From Candidatus Poribacteria bacterium (GTDB taxonomy: Bacteria > Poribacteria > WGA-4E > PCPOR2b): DNA of 64,000 nt. The position numbers and the translations under genes were made by a program. The notes below the pieces were generated by a model. The model ran no database searches. It saw only the letters and a list, made by a program, of their open reading frames with translations, and was not told the origin of the DNA. Below, piece by piece: positions 25,005 through 33,074 of the stretch (the first letter of the stretch is position 1; every line of letters starts with the position of its first letter). Location: NCBI GenBank assembly GCA_022822005.1, contig JAJECO010000086.1, positions 1-64,000 on the forward strand. Direction: 5' to 3'.

Positions 25005-25220
25005 CGTTCAAAGATGTATCTATCAAAAATAGTTTATGGATTCAAATCATCGGTTACCCGGATCGTAAGAAAACGATAGCATAAGCACATTTTTGGTTGG
25101 CAGAAATCATTTTATGATCACATCATAAGAAGCGCTGAAGACCTATATCGTATCCTGCCCTATATCCAAAACAACCCACTGAACCGGAAAATGGATCGAT
25201 CGAATTTAGCCGAACGTTGA
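25005..25220 (+). pseudogene. Relic of a REP-associated tyrosine transposase (RAYT, Y1_Tnp)
   Basis: One frame reads MYLSKIVYGFKSSVTRIVRKR, stop, HKHIFGWQKSFYDHIIRSAE, DLYRILPYIQNNPLN, then a TGA at 25218. This lines up with the C-terminal half of RAYT/IS200-like transposases, whose usual form is LS.II..FKS...R and WQ..YYEHIIR.E.DL.RI..YI..NPL. The TAG at 25077-25079 interrupts it, and the N-terminal half with the H-x-H catalytic motif is absent. No start codon context is seen. Confidence 0.7.
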
Positions 25221-25304
25221 GACGGACGAACAACCTGCGATTAACTACTTGGAAAGGGAAACCAAAGAACTAAATTGTTAGTTCCCTAAGGAGAAATTAA
25301 GTTA
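25221..25304. other. Upstream region of the 25305 gene
   Basis: AT-rich spacer following the transposase relic, with AAGGAGAA just before the GTG at 25305. The stretch 24921-25004 before the relic shows nothing recognisable. Confidence 0.5.
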
Positions 25305-25970
25305 GTGAGACATTATGCAAAAATATTAATTTGGGAGAACAGAAGACGGCTAAATCAACTCAAGGAGTTTCGGTCTCTCATGATTCGGTATTTCAATAAC
25401 AGCCGGGTAGGTTTTGGAGGTGGCAGAGTCGAAGAAAGTACTGCAAAGGAGGCTAGGTATGACCTTAACCGATTGAGGGAGGAAATACATTCCATAATTC
25501 TTAATTCAGAAGTGGACCCATCATTTTCTTGGACCCGCCCCGCAGCAGCTGGAGGAGATGACATGGAAATTGATCTGATTGAAGACCTTTTTAATATCGA
25601 TCAATTTGACATAGGTCCTAGCAATGTATTGGGCATCATAGATAAAACCATTGGACAATATAACTCCAACCGTAAATCAGCATTCATCAGAACGCTCAAT
25701 CCTTTCTTCTACATAGGGGTGGCGCTTGATACAATTTCGGATCTACCGTTTATTGTTATTGGGCTGTTTGGGTTTAATCGAGAAAAGATACGTACGTCAG
25801 CGATAGGAAGACCAATTAAGGCGATTCTTTATCTGACCACAATCATAGCCGCGCTCCTTGCGATATTGCATTTTTCGGGTTTCTTGGAGCCGGGTAGCCG
25901 GTATATAAGTAAACTGCTGGGGCTGATCAGGGAGATCAACTTGGTGTTTGATCCCGACTCTGTCAAATGA
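25305..25970 (+). CDS. Unknown membrane protein with two hydrophobic segments
   Basis: 221 residues, no family recognised. A charged helical N-terminal part of about 130 residues (RRRLNQLKEFRSLMIRYF; NRLREEIHSIILNSEV) is followed by hydrophobic segments at about 140-160 (FFYIGVALDTISDLPFIVIGLFG) and 178-197 (AILYLTTIIAALLAILHFSG). The start is a GTG with AAGGAGAA about ten bases upstream. The gene looks more AT-rich than its neighbours and sits next to a decayed transposase, so recent arrival is possible. Confidence 0.65.
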   Translation: MRHYAKILIWENRRRLNQLKEFRSLMIRYFNNSRVGFGGGRVEESTAKEARYDLNRLREEIHSIILNSEVDPSFSWTRPAAAGGDDMEIDLIEDLFNIDQFDIGPSNVLGIIDKTIGQYNSNRKSAFIRTLNPFFYIGVALDTISDLPFIVIGLFGFNREKIRTSAIGRPIKAILYLTTIIAALLAILHFSGFLEPGSRYISKLLGLIREINLVFDPDSVK

Positions 25971-26011
25971 CATAGGCTCAAATCCAGCAGCCAGTCGTTA
26001 AATGCTTCGGA

Positions 26012-26029
26012 TTACCGAAGCAATCCAAG
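26012..26029. other. Small hairpin after the 25305 gene
   Basis: GCTTCGG-ATTA-CCGAAGC forms a perfect 7-bp stem about 40 bases after the stop. No T-run follows, so it is at best a weak terminator. Confidence 0.3.
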
Positions 26030-26166
26030 CACTTGCGGGAACGTGTCAAGCCAAGGATAGAAATAGCCAGTGAGGCGGATAGATGCCCCACGGTTGACTC
26101 TGTGAAAAATTAGACAAGAAATATAACGCCAATATCCTCACCAGAACATTTAGGGAGGCTTGTATC

Positions 26167-26628
26167 ATGCAAACAAACAGCGAGTCGATTCAACCACAGA
26201 TCATTCAACAATTCACAAAATATCTTGAAAACAATGCACTGCGACTTACGACCGAGCGGCGCGACATCCTTGAGCAGGTCTTTGCCTATGACGATCATTT
26301 CCGCGCGGACGACCTGTTGATGCGTATGCGCCAAAACGGATATACCGCCTCACGTGCGACAATCTATCGGACATTGCCGCTCCTTGTCAAAAGTGGGCTA
26401 CTGACGGAAGTGATTGATGCACAAAAACAGTCCCACTACGAACACATCCATTCACGCCAAGAACATGCTCACTTAATCTGCCTGCGGTGCAGTAGTATCA
26501 TCGAGTTTGAAAACCCGGAGATCGACGCGCTCCAAGAGGCAGTTTGTAAAAGGCTTCAATTCAAACCGGTGAAGTATAGAAATGAGATCTTAGGATACTG
26601 TGCCGAGTGCCAAAAAGACGGAATCTAA
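26167..26628 (+). CDS. Fur-family metal-responsive transcriptional regulator
   Basis: 153 residues. The winged helix lies at about 20-80 (LTTERRDILEQVF, TASRATIYRTLPLLVKSGLL). The dimerisation domain has HAHLICLRC with C105/C108, and the C-terminus has C145-A-E-C148, together forming a structural zinc site. H100, H102 and nearby acidic residues are candidate regulatory metal ligands. Which metal (Fe, Zn, or peroxide sensing) cannot be decided from sequence. GGAGG precedes the ATG. It is followed by an oxidoreductase gene 40 bases on, perhaps co-transcribed. Confidence 0.93.
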   Translation: MQTNSESIQPQIIQQFTKYLENNALRLTTERRDILEQVFAYDDHFRADDLLMRMRQNGYTASRATIYRTLPLLVKSGLLTEVIDAQKQSHYEHIHSRQEHAHLICLRCSSIIEFENPEIDALQEAVCKRLQFKPVKYRNEILGYCAECQKDGI

Positions 26629-26667
26629 CCGATTTGCAAAGATCGCTGTTATGGAGGAGATATTTCA

Positions 26668-27675
26668 ATGTCAGACATCAATCGTAAATTCACGCTGGCT
26701 GCAAGGCCCGTTGGCTATCCCAAGCTATCCGATTTTGAACTGGTGACGGAACCTATTCCTACCCCGGACGATGGAGAGGTGCTTGTGCGTACCAATTATC
26801 TGTCCGTGGACCCATATATGCGCGGCCGGATGAATGATAGAGCCTCCTATGCGCCAAACGTACAGATCGGTGAGACGATGGTCGGCAGCGTTGTCGGCGA
26901 GGTCGTGGCATCCAAAAACTCAGGTTTTCAGGTCGGAGATATTGCTACCGGCGGACTCGGCTGGCAAGAGTATGGGGTGTCCGATGGAGGCAACCTCCGA
27001 AAAGTAGATCGAACCCTTGCGCCTATATCGACCGCTTTGGGGATTCTCGGTATGCCCGGCTTGACAGCATATTTTGGCTTGTTAGAGATCTGCGACCCGC
27101 AACCGGGAGAAACAGTTTTCGCGTCCGCAGCCGGCGGTGCTGTCGGTTCTCTGGTAGGGCAGATCGCCAAGATAAAAGGTTGCCGCGCCGTTGGCAGCAC
27201 TGGCAGTGACGAGAAAGTGGATTACGTCGTTAACGAGCTCGGTTTTGACGCCGCGTTCAACTACAAGACAACCGAGGACTACGGTGCAAAGCTGTCCGAA
27301 CAGTGTCCGGACGGAATAGATGTCTATTTTGATAACGTTGGGGGCGCGATTACCGATGCTGTCTTCCCCCTGATTAACGTGAAAGCGCGGGTATCAATCT
27401 GCGGTCAGATCTCCCAATATAATCTCGAAAGCCCGGAACAGGGTCCCCGTTTCTTATGGCATCTCATCGTCAAACGGGCAAAGATAGAGGGATTCCTCGT
27501 CTTCGAATTTGCTGACAAACACGACGACGGGCTGCGGCAGATGGCTGAGTGGATCCAGGCTGGTAAATTGAAATACCGAGAAGAGGTAACCGAAGGTTTC
27601 GAGAACGCTCCAGCCGCATTCATCGGGATGCTAAAGGGCAGTAACATCGGCAAACAACTCGTCAAAGTTACCTGA
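26668..27675 (+). CDS. NADP-dependent oxidoreductase, MDR/leukotriene B4 dehydrogenase-like
   Basis: 335 residues, a zinc-free medium-chain reductase of the PTGR/CurA/YfmJ group that reduces alpha,beta-unsaturated carbonyls with NADPH. Signatures: YLSVDPYMRGRM (about 46-57), LGMPGLTAYFGLLEICDPQPGETVFASAAGGAVGSLVGQIAKIKG (nucleotide-binding loop), GIDVYFDNVGG and RVSICGQISQYN. GGAGGAG precedes the ATG. Together with the Fur-type gene before it, an oxidative-stress link is possible. Confidence 0.93.
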   Translation: MSDINRKFTLAARPVGYPKLSDFELVTEPIPTPDDGEVLVRTNYLSVDPYMRGRMNDRASYAPNVQIGETMVGSVVGEVVASKNSGFQVGDIATGGLGWQEYGVSDGGNLRKVDRTLAPISTALGILGMPGLTAYFGLLEICDPQPGETVFASAAGGAVGSLVGQIAKIKGCRAVGSTGSDEKVDYVVNELGFDAAFNYKTTEDYGAKLSEQCPDGIDVYFDNVGGAITDAVFPLINVKARVSICGQISQYNLESPEQGPRFLWHLIVKRAKIEGFLVFEFADKHDDGLRQMAEWIQAGKLKYREEVTEGFENAPAAFIGMLKGSNIGKQLVKVT

Positions 27676-27807
27676 GATCTGTTGATGTTTCGTCTCAACA
27701 GAATAATTAGGGATGGTGCCCAAACGCATGGTCCTCCGTCGGAAGTAGGGTGCCGAATCCTGTTGCTGCTAAATGAGCTAATGACTGAGTAGCAAACTTT
27801 TTAAGCA

Positions 27808-27827
27808 TTACGTATTACGCTTCACGA
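27808..27827. repeat. TTACG-type dispersed repeat, partial copy
   Basis: ATTACGTATTACGCTTCACG, in the spacer between the oxidoreductase and the next Gfo/Idh gene. Confidence 0.5.
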
Positions 27828-27889
27828 TTCAGTTAGATGTTGAAGACAACAAACCGCAATTCGTGTTAGTTCAGGGAGAAATCAACAAT

Positions 27890-28948
27890 ATGTCAGACAA
27901 ATATCGTGTTGGAATTATCGGTTGTGGCGGCATTGCGAGGCTACATGCACACGGCTATCAAGGCGTCGAGGAGGTCGAAATCGTCGCTATCGCCGATCCC
28001 GTTGAGGACGCGTTAAACGATTTTGGGGAAAGCTACAATATCCAGACACGCTACCTCGACCCCCGTGAGATGCTCGACAAAGAGAATCTCGACATCGTCA
28101 GCGTTGCAACATGGCACAGGCTCCATGCGCCTATGACAATCGCCGCCTGCGCACGGAAGCCGAAAGCGGTGCTCTGCGAGAAACCCATGGGGACCAACCT
28201 TGGTGAGTGCGACGAGATGTTGATAGCAGCGCAGCGAAACAACGTCAAGGTCGCCATCGCACATCAGCGCCGGTTCAATCCGGTCTGGACAGATGCCCGT
28301 CAACTGATCGCCAACGGCGCAATCGGTGAGCCGCGCCAAATCGTCTGCAAAGGCGGTCAAGGGCTCCTTAACGACTGTTCGCATCTGTTTGACATGATGC
28401 GCTATGTCCTCGGTGATCCGGACGCCGAGTGGGTCATCGGCAATGTCGAACGCAAGACGGAACGTTACGAACGCGATATACCGATTGAGGATCGGAGTGC
28501 GGGAATCATTGGCTTCCAAGGCGGTTGTATCGGACTACTGCTGCAAGAAATCGCAGGTCCCAACTATCAAGGTGGGATTATCTACGGGTCCGACGGTATT
28601 ATAGACCTGACTGAACAGCGTGCCCTCCTACTTAACAGTAAGCGAGCAGAATGGGAAGACCGTCGAGCGGAGGGAGAAGATCCTTCCGTGGCGCAGGTGC
28701 AGGAACTAATCTCATGGATCGAAGGGCGAAGTGGGCATCGCGGCGAAGCAATAAACGGCCGTGCCGCTGTCGAGATTATCATGGCGATCTACGATTCCGC
28801 ACGGCTGCATGAAGTGGTCCAGATGCCGGTCCGTACCCACGCTTCACCGCTTGAAGCGATGATTGAGAGCGGTGACCTGCCGGTTGAACGTCCGGGCAGA
28901 TATGACATCCGCGCAATGTTACTTCGTGGAGAGTCAATGCAGCCATAA
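27890..28948 (+). CDS. Gfo/Idh/MocA family oxidoreductase
   Basis: 352 residues. IIGCGGIARLHAHGYQG (about 8-24) is the Rossmann motif and LCEKPMGTNLGECDEML carries the classical EKP. The later NDCSHLFDMMRYVLGDP holds the usual His-Asp pair for hydride/proton transfer. The frame extends nine codons upstream to a GTG; the ATG at 27890 with GGGAGA is preferred. The aminotransferase gene starts 15 bases after its stop, so oxidation to a keto sugar or acid followed by transamination is a reasonable but unproven pathway. Confidence 0.92.
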   Translation: MSDKYRVGIIGCGGIARLHAHGYQGVEEVEIVAIADPVEDALNDFGESYNIQTRYLDPREMLDKENLDIVSVATWHRLHAPMTIAACARKPKAVLCEKPMGTNLGECDEMLIAAQRNNVKVAIAHQRRFNPVWTDARQLIANGAIGEPRQIVCKGGQGLLNDCSHLFDMMRYVLGDPDAEWVIGNVERKTERYERDIPIEDRSAGIIGFQGGCIGLLLQEIAGPNYQGGIIYGSDGIIDLTEQRALLLNSKRAEWEDRRAEGEDPSVAQVQELISWIEGRSGHRGEAINGRAAVEIIMAIYDSARLHEVVQMPVRTHASPLEAMIESGDLPVERPGRYDIRAMLLRGESMQP

Positions 28949-28963
28949 GGCGGTGTGATCGAC

Positions 28964-30172
28964 ATGAGAAACGGATTATCAACCTCGAAACCGATGCTTT
29001 CGCACAAATCGACCCTGTTTACTGAGTCGGTCATCCGTGGGATGACGCAGCTTTGCAACCGCTATGATGCGATCAATCTGTCGCAAGGGACACCCGGATT
29101 TGAACCGCCCGACGAGGTCAAGGAAGCTGCGATTGACGCCATCCGTGAGGGATACAACCAATACAGCATCACGTGGGGAACGCCGAAATTCCGTGAGGCG
29201 ATCGCTCAGAAGGTCACAGTGTTTAACGGCATCCCAACAGATCCAGACCAGAATGTCACTGTCACCTGCGGTTCAACCGAGGGTATGATGTCGTCGTTGC
29301 TGGCGATTATCAACCCCGGTGATGAGATCATAATCTTCGAACCGTTCTATGAAAATTACGGGCCCGACACAATCATCTCCGGTGCAACACCCATCTATGT
29401 TCCGCTGCGGGAGACGCGTTGTCCGGAGAGAGGGGATATTTTCACCTACGATCCCGATGAGCTGCGGAATGCTTTCAGCAAGAACACGAAGGCAATTGTT
29501 CTGAATACCCCCAGCAATCCGATCGGAAAAGTCTTCATCCACGAGGAGTTGGAGGAGATCGCTGCGCTCTGCTGCGAATTTGACGCCCTTGCTGTAACGG
29601 ACGAGATCTATGAGCATATGATCTACGATGACCGTCCGCATGTCAGCATCGGTTCGTTGCCAGAGATGCGTGATCGAACCATCACCGTTTCTGGACTGAG
29701 CAAAACCTACTCGATGACCGGCTGGCGACTCGGCTACGTGATCGCGCCCGAATATCTGGCAAACGGGATCCGCAAAATGCACGACTTCTTGACGGTCGGA
29801 GCACCGCACCCGTTGCAGCAGGCAGGCGTGGTTGCGCTCCAATTGGGCGAAGAGTACTATCGGGAACTGGTCAGAAAGTATGATGACAATCGCAAACTGT
29901 TTTCCGCCCTGTTGCGGAAGGCGGGCTTTCAGTGCTATATCCCCGAAGGCGCGTACTACATCATGACCGACATCAGCAATTTCGGCTTTTCCGATGATAC
30001 CGAATTTGCGCACTGGCTTGTGAAGGAGATTGGGGTCGGTGGTGTGCCGGGATCAAGTTTTTATAGCCGTCCAGAACTTGGCAAAACGAAGCTGCGATTT
30101 ATGTTCAGCAAGGATGAAGTGACATTACATGAAGCAGCCGATCGACTGATGCGAATTGGAGAAAAGATTTAG
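28964..30172 (+). CDS. Class I/II pyridoxal-phosphate aminotransferase
   Basis: 402 residues of fold-type I. The PLP lysine K247 is in SGLSKTYSMTGWRLGY. NTPSNPIGKVF, AVTDEIYEHMIYD and the late KLRFMFSKD (Arg for the substrate carboxylate) are all present. The overall pattern (NLSQGTPGFEPPDEVKEAA, YSITWGTPKFREAIA) matches aspartate/kynurenine/methionine-type aminotransferases. The exact amino donor cannot be told. The start is the ATG at 28964 with AAGGCGG upstream; a GTG three codons earlier is possible. The membrane acyltransferase-like gene follows at 22 bases. Confidence 0.92.
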   Translation: MRNGLSTSKPMLSHKSTLFTESVIRGMTQLCNRYDAINLSQGTPGFEPPDEVKEAAIDAIREGYNQYSITWGTPKFREAIAQKVTVFNGIPTDPDQNVTVTCGSTEGMMSSLLAIINPGDEIIIFEPFYENYGPDTIISGATPIYVPLRETRCPERGDIFTYDPDELRNAFSKNTKAIVLNTPSNPIGKVFIHEELEEIAALCCEFDALAVTDEIYEHMIYDDRPHVSIGSLPEMRDRTITVSGLSKTYSMTGWRLGYVIAPEYLANGIRKMHDFLTVGAPHPLQQAGVVALQLGEEYYRELVRKYDDNRKLFSALLRKAGFQCYIPEGAYYIMTDISNFGFSDDTEFAHWLVKEIGVGGVPGSSFYSRPELGKTKLRFMFSKDEVTLHEAADRLMRIGEKI

Positions 30173-30193
30173 CCTCCTAACGGGAAGGATTAA

Positions 30194-31117
30194 ATGAACA
30201 CACCTATCGCCGGTTACGATTTTGCTCGATTACTTGCGCTGTTCGGACTACTGATTGCAGCTTTTATCCCAGTTCCTAATGTTTTCCCAGACTTTGAAGC
30301 AGGTGACTTCGAGCTGCACCACATTATCCTGGGACAACTACACTCTTTTATCCGTGGAGGGGCTCTCGAAACCTTCCTACTGCTGGGTGGTGTGGGTATA
30401 TCCCTCCGGACACAACAGTCCCGAACAACAGACGATGCACACAGAATCACAGATAGTCGAAAACGATTGATAAGACGTGCTGCGCTGTTGATGGTGGTTG
30501 GCATCGGTTGTAATCTAATTTTTCCCATAAACCTCCTACTATCCTCCTACGGCGGTTATATTCTTATCGGTGCGCTGCTGCTGAGGGTTTCCAATCGTTG
30601 GTTATGGTTGCTCGCCTCTGCGTGTGTTATCATCAGTTTTGCATTAGTTTTTTTAATGCTGCATGACATTTTTTCTCGTGAGATGCTCGAAGAAAATTGG
30701 GGCACACCTTATGTTTTCGGTTTTTCGGTCGGGGGCATGATCTATAATTTGCTCTCCTTTGAACTTTACTCACTGTTTTACTGGTCCGTTTTTCTGCTAA
30801 TTGGTATGTGGTTAGGACGACAGAGAGTGCCCTTCCCCAGAGAGCAAAGGAATCTGCTCCTCCGCGCAATGGTCATTGCCTTGGTTACAAGTTGTGTGTT
30901 ATTGGTGCTACTTAGCAGTACTGTGTGGTCGCGCTATAGTTTTGATTCGATAGTGACGTGGTGGGATATGGGAGCTGGTTTGATAATCGGCTTCTTGGGC
31001 GGCGTGGGCATCTCCCTCGCGATCATTCTGGGAAGTCTCAGCCTAATCGAGAAGTATCCGGACGCAAAATGGACAAAACCGTTCATTGCAACGGGGCGAC
31101 TTGCCCGGTTGTTCTAA
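30194..31117 (+). CDS. Acyltransferase-like polytopic membrane protein (HGSNAT/DUF418-like), short C-terminus
   Basis: 307 residues with about seven membrane segments. The opening GYDFARLLALFGLLIAAFIPVPN, then FLLLGGVGISL, RRAALLMVVGIG and LLSSYGGYILIGALLLRVSNR follow the DUF418/heparan-alpha-glucosaminide acetyltransferase-like pattern. The protein stops at IATGRLARLF, where longer relatives continue with two or more helices after the GR-LA motif. No clear continuation was found in other frames. It may therefore be a naturally short form or a 3'-truncated gene. AAGGA precedes the ATG. Confidence 0.7.
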   Translation: MNTPIAGYDFARLLALFGLLIAAFIPVPNVFPDFEAGDFELHHIILGQLHSFIRGGALETFLLLGGVGISLRTQQSRTTDDAHRITDSRKRLIRRAALLMVVGIGCNLIFPINLLLSSYGGYILIGALLLRVSNRWLWLLASACVIISFALVFLMLHDIFSREMLEENWGTPYVFGFSVGGMIYNLLSFELYSLFYWSVFLLIGMWLGRQRVPFPREQRNLLLRAMVIALVTSCVLLVLLSSTVWSRYSFDSIVTWWDMGAGLIIGFLGGVGISLAIILGSLSLIEKYPDAKWTKPFIATGRLARLF

Positions 31118-31445
31118 GTTGCCTATCTGGTTAGCAGTAGATCGTCGGAGGTTCTTCATCAGGTTAGAGAAAAGCAAAAACTCTTGTGTGCCAGATCACG
31201 GGATAGCTTGAGAAGAATGTTCCAGAAGTTAAAGAGCTGCCACCTTTAAAAATCCATCGGTCTTCTCGCATGAGCAGGCACCCGCGTCCATTAAGGTGCT
31301 TTATCGTTCACTCCGGAGGAGCGATATGTATATAACCGACCTGAGTAAGTGATCAACGATGGATTTGTGTTGACTCTCTACCAAAGTTGTCACGGAATTT
31401 GCAAGAGACACACTCAATTATATAAAATTGAGGAGGAAAGAGACT
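31118..31445. other. Intergenic region before the redox locus
   Basis: No gene recognised. Open frames here are short and lack ribosome sites. It must contain the promoter for the 31446 gene; TTGACT at 31370-31375 is a candidate -35 box, but no good -10 lies 16-18 bases behind it. Confidence 0.5.
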
Positions 31446-32384
31446 TTGAGACAGTACATTCAGATACTCATCGCTTTCGTCTGCCTTATCAGTTATTTGG
31501 GGTGTAGTGGCGATAAAACACCGACAGGATGGGGACAGATCCAGTCTGGAACGGAGGCGCACCTGTACGGTGTCCACTTTATCGATGCCAAACGTGGTTG
31601 GGCAGTCGGTACGGACGGTTTGGTGCTGTCAACAGAAGACGGCGGGGTGACGTGGCTGGTGCGCTCGCCAGAAAAAGCGGTTACTCCGAACGCACTCAAT
31701 AAGGTGCATTTCGCCACTCCCAACAACGGTTGGGCGGTCAGTATCAGGGGGCAGATCCACTATACGGGAAGCAGCGGCAAATCTTGGACACCCCAAAAAA
31801 GCCCTACCGACGCTGGACTACTCGACATCTATTTTCTGGACGAGACAGAAGGTTGGGCGGTTGGTGGTGGTGGTGTCATCCTGCATACAAATAACGGTGG
31901 CGGTACATGGAGCCGTCAAAACTCACCACCGACCCCACATCTGTGGGCTGTGCACTTTGCTGACGCGAAGCACGGCTGGGCTGTTGGGAAGGAAGGGAAG
32001 ATTCTCCACACAAATAACGGTGGCGAAGCTTGGGGGGAACAGCGAAGTTGGACCGAAGAATCGCTACTCGGCGTTTATTTCGTCAACCCGCAGACCGGTT
32101 GGGTCGTTGGAACAGGCGGGTTAATTCTGCATACGACCGATGGCGGTGCGAACTGGCAGCCTCAGAAAAGTAAGACACCCAAAACTCTACGCGGCGTCGC
32201 ATTTCGAGACTCCAAACAGGGCTGGGCAATCGGTGAAGATGGATTAATTTTGCATACGACCGATGCTGGGTTCACATGGTCACCTCAAGCGAGCGGATCG
32301 CCGTGGCACCTGCTGGACATCTGCTTGTATAAAGCGCATGCTTGGATCGTTGGATCAAAGGGCACTATTTTACGGCTCAGTTGA
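31446..32384 (+). CDS. YCF48-like seven-bladed propeller lipoprotein
   Basis: 312 residues. A lipoprotein signal ends in ISYLGC (Cys20). Seven repeats of about 42 residues follow, each with G-W-A-V-G-x-x-G then L-H-T-x-x-G-G-x-x-W, as in YCF48/HCF136-like BNR propellers. This suggests a periplasm-facing assembly or scaffold protein. The start is a TTG: AGGAGG (31431-31436) lies nine bases before it, so an earlier in-frame TTG inside that site is excluded. First of six same-strand genes for exported proteins. Confidence 0.85.
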   Translation: MRQYIQILIAFVCLISYLGCSGDKTPTGWGQIQSGTEAHLYGVHFIDAKRGWAVGTDGLVLSTEDGGVTWLVRSPEKAVTPNALNKVHFATPNNGWAVSIRGQIHYTGSSGKSWTPQKSPTDAGLLDIYFLDETEGWAVGGGGVILHTNNGGGTWSRQNSPPTPHLWAVHFADAKHGWAVGKEGKILHTNNGGEAWGEQRSWTEESLLGVYFVNPQTGWVVGTGGLILHTTDGGANWQPQKSKTPKTLRGVAFRDSKQGWAIGEDGLILHTTDAGFTWSPQASGSPWHLLDICLYKAHAWIVGSKGTILRLS

Positions 32385-32525
32385 ATCTTTGCCCGATCTG
32401 GTGCAATTTCCCTATCCCAAATACGACCAAATCGTGCTGCAATCTATTCTAACAACACCGCTGAAGGTGCAGAAAACAACACAGATTGACTAAAAATCTG
32501 TTCCCTTGAATTTTCGGAGGCGTGC

Positions 32526-33074
32526 ATGTACACGAAACTGTTTTGCCTGTTTGGTTTAATATTCTGTATGCTACCAGTTTTGGGGTGTTCAGACGCTACA
32601 GACGATGACTCTGACAAAATAACAGACACCGTTGATCCTTCATTTCAACTTGCCCCTAACTTCACACTGTTAAACACAGAACTCGAAGAGGTCAGTCTCA
32701 CAGATTATCAGGACAAAGTTGTCATCGTCGATTTCTGGGCGACATGGTGTAAACCTTGCAAAGAAGAGATTCCGCGCTTCATCGAACTGTACGATGAATA
32801 TCAAGCACAGGGATTTGAGGTGGTTGGCATATCAACGGATGACGTAGACGGGCGTCTAAAAAATATAGAAACCTTTTTTCAGGAACTGAGTGGAGAAGGT
32901 CACGATATTAACTATCCGATCCTTCTGGCAGATTCCGACACTATTCAGAGATATCAAGTTCCCGTCTTACCATCTGCATATCTCGTCAATCGTAACGGAG
33001 AAATTGTAAAGATATTTGAAGGTGCACAGGAAAGTAAAGAAATCTACGAAAGAGAGTTGAAAAAATGGTTATGA
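32526..33074 (+). CDS. TlpA-like thioredoxin-fold lipoprotein
   Basis: 182 residues. A lipoprotein signal ends in PVLGC (Cys21). The acidic linker is followed by a thioredoxin-like domain: APNFTLLNTELEEVSLTDYQDKVV, then VDFWATWC75-K-P-C78KEEIPRF, and a late cis-Pro loop VPVLPSAYLVNRNGEI. It is probably a membrane-anchored reductant for extracytoplasmic thiols, as in the TlpA/ResA family. GGAGG precedes the ATG. Its stop overlaps the start region of the selenoprotein gene, which suggests that the two work together. Confidence 0.92.
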   Translation: MYTKLFCLFGLIFCMLPVLGCSDATDDDSDKITDTVDPSFQLAPNFTLLNTELEEVSLTDYQDKVVIVDFWATWCKPCKEEIPRFIELYDEYQAQGFEVVGISTDDVDGRLKNIETFFQELSGEGHDINYPILLADSDTIQRYQVPVLPSAYLVNRNGEIVKIFEGAQESKEIYERELKKWL

